Of a stretch of DNA of 64,000 nt, positions 15,897 through 23,571 are shown piece by piece. Position numbers and translations under genes: made by a program. This DNA is from Streptomyces sp. NBC_01428. Lineage in GTDB: Bacteria > Actinomycetota > Actinomycetes > Streptomycetales > Streptomycetaceae. Within the stretch, counting starts at the first letter, position 1. The number at the start of each line of letters is the position of its first letter. The notes beneath the pieces are model-generated. The model worked only from the letters and a program-made list of their open reading frames with translations, was not told the origin of the DNA and did no database searches. Where the stretch lies: assembly GCF_036231965.1 (NCBI RefSeq), contig NZ_CP109499.1, positions 806,001 to 870,000 on the forward strand, given 5' to 3'.

Positions 15897-16895
15897 TCAG
15901 CTCGCGGCGAGGAGCTGGAGCGTGTCGATCACGCGGTTGGAGAAGCCCCACTCGTTGTCGTACCAGGCGACGACCTTGATGTGGCGGCCGTCGACGCGGG
16001 TGAGGGCCGAGTCGAAGATCGACGAGGCCGGGTTGCCCGTGATGTCGGACGACACGAGAGCGTCCTCGGAGTACTCCAGGACGCCGGCGAGCGGGCCCTC
16101 CGCCGCCGTGCGGTAGGCGGCCAGGACCTCGTCGCGCGTCACGTCGCGGGCCACGGTCGTGTTCAGCTCGACGATCGAGCCCACCGGGACGGGGACGCGG
16201 ATCGAGTCGCCGGACAGCTTGCCCTCGAGGTTCGGCAGCACCAGGCCGATCGCCTTGGCGGCGCCGGTCGTCGTCGGCACGATGTTGACGCCGGCGGCAC
16301 GGGCGCGGCGGGGGTCGCGGTGCGGGCCGTCCTGGAGGTTCTGCTCCTGGGTGTAGGCGTGCACCGTCGTCATGAAGCCGTGCTCGATACCGGCGAGTTC
16401 GTCGAGGACGGCGGCCAGCGGGGCGAGCGCGTTGGTGGTGCACGACGCGTTCGAGACGATCGTGTGCGTGGCCGCGTCGTAGGCGTCGTTGTTCACACCG
16501 AACGCGAGCGTGACGTCGGCACCGTCGGACGGCGCGCTGACGAGGACCTTCCTGGCGCCGGCGTCGAGGTGCGCGCGGGCCGCCTCGGCGGAGGTGAAGC
16601 GGCCGGTCGCCTCCAGGACGACGTCGACGCCGAGTTCCGCCCAGGGCAACTGAGCCGGCTCCCGCTCGGCGAGCACCTTGATGCGGTGGCCGTCGACGAC
16701 GAGGGTGTCCCCGTCGACGGTCACGGGGCGGCCGAGGCGGCCGGACGTCGAGTCGAAGGCGAGGAGCCGGGCGAGCGCGGCGGGCTCGGTGAGGTCGTTG
16801 ACGGCGACGACCTCCAGCTTGGTGTCGCGTTCGAGCAGCGCGCGCAGCACGTTGCGTCCGATGCGGCCGAATCCGTTGATGGCGATGCGAGTCAT
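15897..16895 (-). CDS. gap: glyceraldehyde-3-phosphate dehydrogenase
   Basis: A 332-residue type I GAPDH. The dinucleotide-binding start is I-N-G-F-G-R-I-G-R-N with D34 in V-N-D, favouring NAD. The catalytic C152 lies in S-N-A-S-C-T-T-N, followed by the phosphate-site residues T-T-V-H-A-Y-T and the C-terminal W-Y-D-N-E-W-G-F-S. It oxidises glyceraldehyde-3-phosphate in glycolysis. GGAAGGA lies before the ATG. The gene is isolated from other glycolytic genes, so it may be a second copy, as many Streptomyces have several. A GlxA-type regulator lies immediately upstream on the same strand. Confidence 0.95.
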   Translation of the reverse strand: MTRIAINGFGRIGRNVLRALLERDTKLEVVAVNDLTEPAALARLLAFDSTSGRLGRPVTVDGDTLVVDGHRIKVLAEREPAQLPWAELGVDVVLEATGRFTSAEAARAHLDAGARKVLVSAPSDGADVTLAFGVNNDAYDAATHTIVSNASCTTNALAPLAAVLDELAGIEHGFMTTVHAYTQEQNLQDGPHRDPRRARAAGVNIVPTTTGAAKAIGLVLPNLEGKLSGDSIRVPVPVGSIVELNTTVARDVTRDEVLAAYRTAAEGPLAGVLEYSEDALVSSDITGNPASSIFDSALTRVDGRHIKVVAWYDNEWGFSNRVIDTLQLLAAS

Positions 16896-17009
16896 GAGTG
16901 GTGTCCTTCCGGTCCCTGCGGGTTCCCTCCCAGCCTCGCTCGCGCGCCGCCGCCGTGACACCGGCGAGATCGCCACGGTCCGCAAGGATCGCGCCATCGG
17001 GTGGTGGGG

Positions 17010-17966
17010 CTATTCGCCCTGGGTGAAGGTGCGCCGATACTCGCTCGGGCTGGTGCCGAGAATGTGCTGGAAGTGGAGCCGCAGATTGGCGCCCGTGCCC
17101 AGGCCGACGCCCGCGGCGATCTGCTCGACGCTCCACTGCGAACGCTCCAACAGCTCACGCGCCATGTCGATCCGGGCCCGCATCACCCACTGCATCGGGG
17201 TGTAGCCGGTGTCGTCGGCGAACCGCCGCGAGAAGGTCCGCGGTGACACCGCCGCGTGCTCGGCGAGCCTGTCGAGGGAGAGGGATTCACCGAGCCGGTG
17301 GAGGGCCCACTCGCGGGTGGCGGCGAACCGTTCGCCCAGCGGCTCGGGCACACTGCGTGGCACGTACTGGGCCTGACCGCCGCTGCGGTAGGGAGCGGCG
17401 ACCAGGCGCCGGGCCGCGTGGTTCGACGCGGCCACACCGAGGTCGCCGCGCAGGATGTGGAGACAGAGGTCGATGCCCGAGGCGGCGCCCGCCGAGGTGA
17501 GCACGCTGCCCTCGTCGATGAAGAGGACGTTCTCGTCGACGTGGACGAGGGGGTGCTTCGCCGCGAGAGCCCGGGTGTAGTGCCAGTGCGTCGTGGCGCG
17601 CTTGCCGTCGAGCAGCCCCGTGGCGGCGAGGGCGAAGGCGCCGGTCGAGATGGCGGCCAGCCGTGCCCCTCGCCGGTGGGCGGCGATCAGCGCGTCGACG
17701 ACGGCCCGCGGCGGGTCCTCGCGGTCGGGGGACCGGTAGCCGGGGACGAAGACGATGTCGGCCCAGGCGAGCGCGTCGAGGCCGTGGGCGACGTGGTACG
17801 ACAGTCCGTCGCCGCCCGTGACGAGCCCGGGTTCCGCGCCGCACACCCGTACCTCGTACGGCATGCTCGCGCGGGTCGTGAACACCTGCGCGGCAATTCC
17901 GACATCGAGCGGTTTGGCCCCTTCGAGCACGAGGACGGCGACGCGATGCAGACGGCTTTCTGACAC
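17010..17966 (-). CDS. GlxA-family AraC-type regulator (DJ-1/PfpI + HTH)
   Basis: A 318-residue regulator. The N-terminal DJ-1/PfpI-like domain (about 5-170) is V-A-V-L-V-L-E-G-A-K-P-L-D-V-G-I, and its nucleophile-elbow position reads A-I-S-T-G-A-F-A-L-A, with Ser/Thr in place of Cys, so probably non-catalytic. Two AraC helix-turn-helices follow (L-S-L-D-R-L-A-E-H-A-A-V-S-P-R-T-F-S-R-R-F and G-V-G-L-G-T-G-A-N-L-R-L-H-F). GTG was chosen to begin just before the first beta strand; no clear ribosome site is seen. It lies upstream of gap on the same strand but its target is unknown. Confidence 0.82.
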   Translation of the reverse strand: MSESRLHRVAVLVLEGAKPLDVGIAAQVFTTRASMPYEVRVCGAEPGLVTGGDGLSYHVAHGLDALAWADIVFVPGYRSPDREDPPRAVVDALIAAHRRGARLAAISTGAFALAATGLLDGKRATTHWHYTRALAAKHPLVHVDENVLFIDEGSVLTSAGAASGIDLCLHILRGDLGVAASNHAARRLVAAPYRSGGQAQYVPRSVPEPLGERFAATREWALHRLGESLSLDRLAEHAAVSPRTFSRRFADDTGYTPMQWVMRARIDMARELLERSQWSVEQIAAGVGLGTGANLRLHFQHILGTSPSEYRRTFTQGE

Positions 17967-18189
17967 GGTGAAAGGGTACGTGGCCTGCGCTCGCGGGCGG
18001 GTCGGCCGGGCCGCATGGGGAGCCGGTCTGAGGACGGGACGCGCCTGTGCGAGGGGCCGGGGCCCCAACGGCGCCGCGCCGTCCGCAGATTACAGCGATA
18101 TCACTTCGACAACCCCCTTCACGGGAGCCACACATGCCGTGCGAGGATGCGGCCTCCGGTATCGAATACCGGCGTAGAGGGGAACACCA

Positions 18190-19362
18190 TTGAAATCAAG
18201 GAAACTGAGCCGTAAGCGGCAACGCGCGACCATAGTCACGGCGGCGGCCGCATCGGTCGTCGCCGGAGCGGCGCTGCTGCCCAACTGGTCCGCCGGCGCG
18301 GCCAGTGTCGCCGCCGACCCCAAGGTGGACGCGTCCACGAAGGCCACCTTCCAGAAGCTGGCCGACGCGGTCTTCACCGACCGTACCGACGCCCTGGTCG
18401 ACAACGGGACGAGCAAGCGGACCACGTCGCGGTTCTCCGGCGACGTGCGTCTGTCCTCCACCCAGACGCGCACCGAGAAGTCCGCGCTGTCGCAGCTCGA
18501 GGGCCGCAAGGACCGTCTGGCGAAGCTCGGCGAGAAGTACCGTGCGGGCAACACGACGGTCTCGCTGGACACCACGAAGGTGAAGGGCCGTCACGCCACC
18601 GTCACCGTCACCGAGACGACGACGCTGACGTACGACAAGGCCACGGGCACCGAGCCGAAGACCACCGGCTTCCAGGCCCACCACCAGCTGACGTTCAAGG
18701 CCGACCGCAAGGGCGACTGGCAGCTGACCGGTGTCCGGGACACCGACGACGGTGTCGCGGTCAACCAGGTCGCCACCACCCCGCTCGTCGCCGCCCCGAA
18801 GACCGCCGACGACGGGCCGCCCACGGCCGCCCGTTCGGCGATCACGAAGAACCCGGCAGCGAACCCGAAGAACCTCACGGCCTCCGGTTACGACTACAAG
18901 GCCATGGCGGCGTACGCGGCCAAGTACTGGAAGACGTACAACCCGGCGTACCCGGACTTCAACGGGGAGGGTGCCGGCGGTGACTGCACCAACTTCGTCA
19001 GCCAGTCCCTGAAGGCCGGTGGCTGGAAGCACGTTCCCGGTTACACGAACGACTTCCACAACTGGTTCGGTACCGCGGACATCCAGTCGGACTCGTTCAT
19101 CGGTGTCAACGAGTTCTCGTGGTTCGCGCTGTCCTCGAAGCGTGTCACCAGCCTCGCCAACGTCTACCAGCTGGACATCGGCGACGTGCTGCAGATGGAC
19201 TTCAACAAGGACGGGTCCAAGGACCACAGCATGATCGTCACGTACCGCAGCCCGCAGGGTGTGCCGTACCTGTCGTACCACTCCACCAACACCTACAACA
19301 GGTCGGTGGCGAGCATCATCGCGTCGTACCCGAACGCCGCGTACTACGCCTACCGCACCTGA
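18190..19362 (+). CDS. secreted amidase-domain (Amidase_6) protein
   Basis: A 390-residue exported protein with signal peptide (K-S-R-K-L-S-R-K-R-Q-R, hydrophobic stretch, then L-L-P-N-W-S-A-G-A-A). A charged middle region (about 40-225) resembles an NTF2-like or inhibitor-like prodomain. The C-terminal putative amidase domain (about 235-390) has Y-A-A-K-Y-W and G-G-D-C-T-N-F-V-S-Q-S-L, the catalytic cysteine in the family pattern, and D-H-S-M-I-V-T-Y for the histidine. The fold is that of NlpC/CHAP-like cell-wall hydrolases. TTG is the only start with GAGGGGA correctly placed. A hairpin with T-run follows. Confidence 0.8.
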   Translation: MKSRKLSRKRQRATIVTAAAASVVAGAALLPNWSAGAASVAADPKVDASTKATFQKLADAVFTDRTDALVDNGTSKRTTSRFSGDVRLSSTQTRTEKSALSQLEGRKDRLAKLGEKYRAGNTTVSLDTTKVKGRHATVTVTETTTLTYDKATGTEPKTTGFQAHHQLTFKADRKGDWQLTGVRDTDDGVAVNQVATTPLVAAPKTADDGPPTAARSAITKNPAANPKNLTASGYDYKAMAAYAAKYWKTYNPAYPDFNGEGAGGDCTNFVSQSLKAGGWKHVPGYTNDFHNWFGTADIQSDSFIGVNEFSWFALSSKRVTSLANVYQLDIGDVLQMDFNKDGSKDHSMIVTYRSPQGVPYLSYHSTNTYNRSVASIIASYPNAAYYAYRT

Positions 19363-19376
19363 CGGTCGGCGGAACG

Positions 19377-19414
19377 GGGCGGGAGTCGGCCGAGTGCCGG
19401 GCTCCCGCCCTTTT
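19377..19414 (+). terminator. intrinsic terminator with T-run
   Basis: GGGCGGGAG pairs with CTCCCGCCC, the stem continues imperfectly inward through TCGGC/GCCGG, and TTTT follows at once. It lies 15 bases after the amidase gene. Confidence 0.8.
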
Positions 19415-19457
19415 GCGTGGCGCCCGACCGCATCAGCCCCGTGGGCGCGACCGGACG

Positions 19458-19823
19458 TCAGAGCCAGGTGGTGCCGAGCCAGGCGGACGCCGCCGCGGCG
19501 ACCAGCAGGGCGATGTTGAGGCCGATCAACCGCGCCTCGCCGCGGGAGACGTGGACGGCGATGCCCCCGACCTGGATGAGGACGAGGCCCACCGCGGCGG
19601 CGACGGCGAGGACGGGTGCGATCCCGGTGAGGGGCGGCAGTATCAGCCCCGCCGCGCCGAGGATCTCCAGCGTGCCGATGACTCTGACCAGCGCCATGGG
19701 CACCCGGTCGACCCAGCCCATCATGGGCCTGAGCTGATCCTGGCTCCGGAGGACCTTCATGCCCCCGGCGTAGACGTAGAACAGCGCCAGCAGCCCCGCG
19801 ACGATCCAGTACGCGACGTCCAT
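19458..19823 (-). CDS. DoxX-family membrane protein
   Basis: 121 residues with four membrane segments: V-A-Y-W-I-V-A-G-L-L-A-L-F-Y-V-Y-A-G, then A-L-V-R-V-I-G-T-L-E-I-L-G-A-A-G-L-I-L-P, a third with L-A-V-A-A-A-V-G-L-V-L-I-Q, and a C-terminal one. This is the DoxX pattern, including the K-L and G-x-x-E motifs. ATG (M-D-V-A) is preferred because GAGGGA is seven bases before it, too close to the ATG two codons upstream. It is divergent from an HxlR regulator; DoxX genes of this arrangement are often induced by quinone or aldehyde stress. Confidence 0.85.
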   Translation of the reverse strand: MDVAYWIVAGLLALFYVYAGGMKVLRSQDQLRPMMGWVDRVPMALVRVIGTLEILGAAGLILPPLTGIAPVLAVAAAVGLVLIQVGGIAVHVSRGEARLIGLNIALLVAAAASAWLGTTWL

Positions 19824-19844
19824 GGTCATTCCCTCGCACAATAG

Positions 19845-19857
19845 TTACCCGGCGTAA
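19845..19857. promoter_or_regulatory. candidate HxlR operator TTAC-N5-GTAA
   Basis: A TTAC/GTAA dyad (extended arms AGTTAC and GTAAGT, one mismatch) is centred in the 108-base region between the divergent doxX-like and hxlR-like genes. The AT-rich patch is unusual for this DNA. HxlR-family proteins bind similar short TAC/GTA dyads. Confidence 0.4.
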
Positions 19858-19931
19858 GTTGCCCCATGATGAGTCACCGTCGAGGGGCTCACAAAAGGCA
19901 CACGGGTGTGCGTCACGCACAGGGAGCTGTC

Positions 19932-20309
19932 ATGTCGGAGTACGAGCACACATGCATGATCCGCGGGGACGGCGGGCGGACGATCCGCGCCGTGCTCGAC
20001 CGCATCTGCGACAAGTGGACCCTGCTGATCGTGACGACACTCGACCAGGGCCGGCTGCGCTTCACCGACCTGCAGCGGCAGGTCCCGGGGATCTCGCAGC
20101 GGATGCTGACGCTGACCCTGCGGAATCTGGAACGCGACGGTCTGGTGTCGAGGACGGCGTACGCGGAGGTTCCGCCCCGGGTCGAGTACGCGCTGACCCC
20201 GAACGGCCGGAGCCTCATCCCGCCGGCGCTCGCGCTGGCCGGCTGGGCGATGGAGCACATCGCGGACATCGAGGCGAGCAGGGCCGCGTACGAGGAACGA
20301 ACCGGCTGA
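19932..20309 (+). CDS. HxlR-family transcriptional regulator
   Basis: A 125-residue winged-helix protein. C8 in T-C-M-I-R, the conserved N-terminal redox cysteine of many HxlR proteins, is followed by I-C-D-K-W-T-L-L-I-V-T-T-L, R-F-T-D-L-Q-R-Q-V-P-G-I-S-Q-R-M-L-T-L-T-L-R-N-L-E-R-D-G-L-V and V-P-P-R-V-E-Y-A-L-T-P. GGGAG precedes the ATG. It is divergent from the DoxX gene and probably represses it. Cysteine-based sensing of electrophiles or oxidants, as in YodB/QorR, is the likely trigger. Confidence 0.88.
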   Translation: MSEYEHTCMIRGDGGRTIRAVLDRICDKWTLLIVTTLDQGRLRFTDLQRQVPGISQRMLTLTLRNLERDGLVSRTAYAEVPPRVEYALTPNGRSLIPPALALAGWAMEHIADIEASRAAYEERTG

Positions 20310-20381
20310 TGCGCCCCGACCGGGAGCGGCGGCCCGGCAGTTCAGCGGGCCGTGCTCACACGACCGGGGGTGGGCCGGACG

Positions 20382-20405
20382 CCGGACCGGTCCGGGGCGG
20401 ATACT
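20382..20405 (+). promoter_or_regulatory. leaderless promoter with 14-bp palindrome
   Basis: GATACT (20400-20405) is a good -10 box six bases before the next ATG. Just upstream CCGGACCGGTCCGG (20382-20395) is a perfect palindrome lying in the -10/-35 spacer, where a bound dimer would block polymerase. Confidence 0.45.
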
Positions 20406-20411
20406 GGCGGC

Positions 20412-20747
20412 ATGGGATTCGTCGTCTTCATGACGCTGCCGGGGCTGGTCATCCTGCTGACGGCGGTGGCCTTCGCCGACCAGCTCGTCCTGCGTCTGGG
20501 CCGGGCGGGACTGCTGCCCTGGCGGAACAGCGTCCGGCACGGGCAGATATCGGCGACCGGTTTCGAGCAACTGCACGCTACCTTCTCGCCGGGCAAGCAG
20601 AGCGAGTTGAAGGAACGGCAGTCGGCGCTCATCCTGCGCGACGACGAGGAGGACGGCGCGCCGCCGAACAGGACCATGGTGGATCTGGACGGTGGAACGG
20701 CGGTCGTCCGCATGCCCGCCGAGCGGGTCTCTCGGGGACGCCGGTAA
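20412..20747 (+). CDS. small membrane protein, DUF6191-like
   Basis: 111 residues. One N-terminal membrane segment (F-V-V-F-M-T-L-P-G-L-V-I-L-L-T-A-V-A-F) is followed by a soluble tail with L-P-W-R and G-Q-I-S-A-T-G-F-E-Q-L-H-A-T-F-S-P-G-K, then E-L-K-E-R-Q-S-A-L-I-L-R-D-D-E-E. This pattern recurs in Streptomyces proteins labelled DUF6191. The start follows a -10 box without a leader. Function is unknown. Confidence 0.7.
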   Translation: MGFVVFMTLPGLVILLTAVAFADQLVLRLGRAGLLPWRNSVRHGQISATGFEQLHATFSPGKQSELKERQSALILRDDEEDGAPPNRTMVDLDGGTAVVRMPAERVSRGRR

Positions 20748-20876
20748 CCCGATCGAGCGGGCGGTCGCGCGGGCCCCGTCGAGGCGGGAGTGGTGGGACG
20801 CGCGGGACGCACCGGCCGGCAGTGCGACGCGAGGTCGCCCGAACGGCAGGTCGACGGTCCGCACCGGCGCGCTCCG

Positions 20877-20882
20877 TAGGAT
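20877..20882 (+). promoter_or_regulatory. -10 box TAGGAT, leaderless start for the epoxide hydrolase
   Basis: TAGGAT, a frequent Streptomyces -10 hexamer, ends seven bases before the ATG, so the transcript probably starts at or next to the start codon. Confidence 0.45.
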
Positions 20883-20889
20883 GCGGCTC

Positions 20890-22062
20890 ATGTCTGACGT
20901 CGCGCCTCGTCCCGAGCCGTTCACTCCGCGGACGGCACCCGCCGCCCTCGACGACCTGCGGGCACGGCTGCGCGGAACGCGGTGGCCGGACCTGCCGGAG
21001 GACGCCGGTTGGGCGCTCGGCACCGATCTCGACTACCTCCGCGAGCTCGTCGCGTACTGGGCCGACGGCTTCGACTGGCCCGCCCAGGAGGCGGCCCTCG
21101 CCCGGCTCCCCCACTTCCGGGTCCCGCTGGGCGGCCTCGGGATCCATTTCGTGCACGCGCGGGCCGTCGCGCCGAGCGGTCCGGTGCTGCCGCTGGTGCT
21201 CAGCCACGGCTGGCCGGACTCGTTCTGGCGGTACACGAAGGTGATCCCCCTCCTCACCGACCCCGGTGCCCACGGTGCGGACCCGGCCGACGCGTTCGAC
21301 GTGATCGTGCCCGACATGCCGGGCTACGGATACTCCGACCGCCCCACCGGCGCCCCCCTCGACTCGATCGCCGTGGCCGGTCTGTGGGCCGAGTTGATGT
21401 CCGTACTGGGCTACGACCGCTTCGGCGCGGCCGGTGGTGACATCGGCAGCCATGTGAGCCGGTACCTGGCACTCGACCACCCCGACCGGGTCGTGGCCGT
21501 CCACCGCATGGACGGGGGCCTGCCCGTGTTCGGCGGTGACCCCGCCGACCTCACGCCCGAGGAGCGTGCGTGGATGGAGGGCGCGGCGGCGTGGGGAGGG
21601 TCCGAGGGTGCGTACGCCGCCTTGCACCGCACGAAGCCGCAGACGGCGGCCGTCGGGCTCACCGACTCGCCGGCCGGGCTCGCCGCCTGGATCGTCGAGA
21701 AGCTGCGGGCGTGGAGCGACTGCGACGGTGACGTCGAGCGGTGCTTCACGAAGGACGAGATCCTGACGAACGTCACGCTCTACTGGCTGACGGAGACGAT
21801 CGGTTCGTCGATGCGCATGTACCGCGCGAACGGCGCGATCCCGCCCGCCCAGCTCGCCCGGCGCGTCGAGGTGCCGTCCGGCTTCTCGATCTTCCCCGGC
21901 GACCTGGTCCGCGCACCCCGTGCCTGGCTGGAACGCACGACGAACCTCGCCCGCGCCACGGAACCATCGCGCGGCGGCCACTTCGCCCCCTTCGAGCAGC
22001 CGGAACTGTACGCGGAGGAACTCAGGGAGTTCTTCCGCCCGTACCGCCCCGCACGGGCCTGA
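20890..22062 (+). CDS. epoxide hydrolase (EHN-type alpha/beta hydrolase)
   Basis: A 390-residue enzyme with an N-terminal epoxide-hydrolase lid extension (D-L-R-A-R-L-R-G-T-R-W-P-D, Y-L-R-E-L-V-A-Y-W). The oxyanion motif H106-G-W-P, the nucleophile D184 in G-G-D-I-G-S and a C-terminal G-G-H-F-A-P-F-E-Q-P-E for the catalytic His follow. Two tyrosines expected in the cap are plausible in the M-Y-R and D-R-F segments. It hydrolyses epoxides to diols, cytoplasmic, with no signal peptide. ATG is chosen from the TAGGAT box. It converges on a SnoaL-like gene; its natural substrate is unknown. Confidence 0.88.
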   Translation: MSDVAPRPEPFTPRTAPAALDDLRARLRGTRWPDLPEDAGWALGTDLDYLRELVAYWADGFDWPAQEAALARLPHFRVPLGGLGIHFVHARAVAPSGPVLPLVLSHGWPDSFWRYTKVIPLLTDPGAHGADPADAFDVIVPDMPGYGYSDRPTGAPLDSIAVAGLWAELMSVLGYDRFGAAGGDIGSHVSRYLALDHPDRVVAVHRMDGGLPVFGGDPADLTPEERAWMEGAAAWGGSEGAYAALHRTKPQTAAVGLTDSPAGLAAWIVEKLRAWSDCDGDVERCFTKDEILTNVTLYWLTETIGSSMRMYRANGAIPPAQLARRVEVPSGFSIFPGDLVRAPRAWLERTTNLARATEPSRGGHFAPFEQPELYAEELREFFRPYRPARA

Positions 22063-22108
22063 ACGGGGCCTGAACGGGCCCGAAGCGGCCTGCTGTCGAC
22101 CACCACGG

Positions 22109-22588
22109 TCAGGATGGCTGAACCGGAGCGTCCAGACGCTCCGTGGGTCCGCCGAACGCCAGATGCAGCCGCCGGTTCGCGATGAGCCACCGGCCGTCGA
22201 CCCGGCGGAACGTGTCCTCGTAGTGACCCACGTTCGCGGGCGCTCGGGGCGGCACCAGCGTGCCCTCGGTATGGCCGTCGACGCGGTAGGTGGCGAAGTA
22301 GGTCGTCGCGGCGGCGGTGTCGGGCGGGTCGACGGTGACCAGGATGTTCGTGCACATCCTCCGTGAGAGGCGGTCCACGGGTCGCGAGCCGAAGTAGGCG
22401 CGCAGGGACTCCCGGCCCACGATCCGGCGCCCGTCGTACGGCCACTCCCACACGCCGTCGGCGGTGAAGAGGTCGCACACCGTGCCGGGTTCACCGAGAT
22501 CGAGCCGCTGCACGAGCTCCAGCACCAGCCGCTCACAGGCCCGCTCGGCGAGCAGCAGCTCCATCGGGTCAAGATCGTGAAGAGTCAT
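22109..22588 (-). CDS. SnoaL-like (NTF2-fold) protein
   Basis: 159 residues of the SnoaL_4 type: E-R-A-C-E-R-L-V-L-E-L-V-Q-R-L-D-L-G-E, V-C-D-L-F-T-A-D-G-V-W-E-W, I-V-G-R-E-S-L-R-A-Y-F, and the C-terminal H-Y-E-D-T-F-R-R-V-D-G-R-W-L-I-A-N-R-R-L. GGAAGGGG lies before the ATG. Such proteins are hydratases, cyclases or dehydratases of small hydrophobic substrates, or ring-hydroxylase small subunits. No associated large subunit is nearby. Confidence 0.85.
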   Translation of the reverse strand: MTLHDLDPMELLLAERACERLVLELVQRLDLGEPGTVCDLFTADGVWEWPYDGRRIVGRESLRAYFGSRPVDRLSRRMCTNILVTVDPPDTAAATTYFATYRVDGHTEGTLVPPRAPANVGHYEDTFRRVDGRWLIANRRLHLAFGGPTERLDAPVQPS

Positions 22589-22676
22589 GTCCCCTTCCTA
22601 CCAACAGGGTTGAGCGCTCAGTGTCAGGCCCCTGCCGGACGCGGCGCCAGCGGTCCTCTGCGTGGCCCGTCGCGCC

Positions 22677-23525
22677 TCAGACGCGCCGGACCAAGCGGGG
22701 GTCCAGGTCGAAGGAGACGTCGTCGCCCTCGGTGATACGGCTCTGGAGGACGTCGGCGTGGGTGATGGCGAAGTCGCCGTTGGGCAGGGTGCCTCCGAAG
22801 TGATCGCCCATGACCGAGCGGGGGAGGAAGGGACGCAGGTCCTCGGGCACGTCACGGCCGTAGTCGACGGGGCTGCCCCAGTCCTGCGGTGCCTCGTCGG
22901 TGCCGAACAGGACCCAGTGGTCCACCGCCACGTCGGCTCCGGGGTCGGGTACGGCACCGGTGTGGCAGTCGAGCGCGGGCAGGGTGAGCAGGTCGGGGTC
23001 GATGGGCGGGTACCACATCAGCAGCGGCTTGGCCCGCGCCGCCTGCTTGTTGTCGAAGCAGCACACGGCGATGGCCTGTCCCGGGTAGCGCTCCTCGTAG
23101 AACCGCCACAGCTCCCCACCGAGAGCCGGTCTCCTGTGCTCGGGCACCCGGGCCAGGGCGGTGGGAAGGGCTGCGGGGTCGTGCGCCAACAGCACGGTGT
23201 ACACGTCGTGTTCGAAGACCTGGACCGCGGGCACGGCGTCACCTCCCATCCAGTCCATGGCGTCCGGAAGGGGTCCCGCCCCGACGGGCTTCATGGCGTC
23301 CACCATGCTCTGGAGGAGGTCCGAAGCAGTCCCCACGGAGAGGAAGTTCCGCCGGCCCATGCGGTACGTCGGCAGGTGCAGCACCATCGCGTTGGGCCCG
23401 TCGGCCAGATTGGCCACGGTGTTCTGATAGCCCAGCACATGGATGAGCCCGTGCTCGGGGTGCCTTAGCCGGCCTCCGTACAACGTGGTGCCGGTGAAAT
23501 CGGCTTCGCCTGTCGAGACGCACAT
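22677..23525 (-). CDS. conserved hypothetical protein, function unknown
   Basis: 282 residues, soluble, no signal peptide. Readable landmarks are G-T-T-L-Y-G-G-R-L-R-H-P-E-H-G-L-I-H-V-L-G-Y-Q-N near the start, H-L-P-T-Y-R-M-G-R-R-N-F, C-C-F-D-N-K-Q-A-A-R-A-K-P-L-L-M-W-Y-P-P in the middle, and C-terminal S-V-M-G-D-H-F-G-G-T-L-P-N-G-D-F. The conserved-looking C-C-F, H and D residues suggest an enzyme, but I do not recognise the family. AAGGTG precedes the ATG. It follows the MreB-like gene by 46 bases on the same strand and may belong to that unit. Confidence 0.7.
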   Translation of the reverse strand: MCVSTGEADFTGTTLYGGRLRHPEHGLIHVLGYQNTVANLADGPNAMVLHLPTYRMGRRNFLSVGTASDLLQSMVDAMKPVGAGPLPDAMDWMGGDAVPAVQVFEHDVYTVLLAHDPAALPTALARVPEHRRPALGGELWRFYEERYPGQAIAVCCFDNKQAARAKPLLMWYPPIDPDLLTLPALDCHTGAVPDPGADVAVDHWVLFGTDEAPQDWGSPVDYGRDVPEDLRPFLPRSVMGDHFGGTLPNGDFAITHADVLQSRITEGDDVSFDLDPRLVRRV

Positions 23526-23571
23526 CCGGACACCTTAGGAGGCACCCCGCGTCGCGTCCCGCGCGAGGTGC

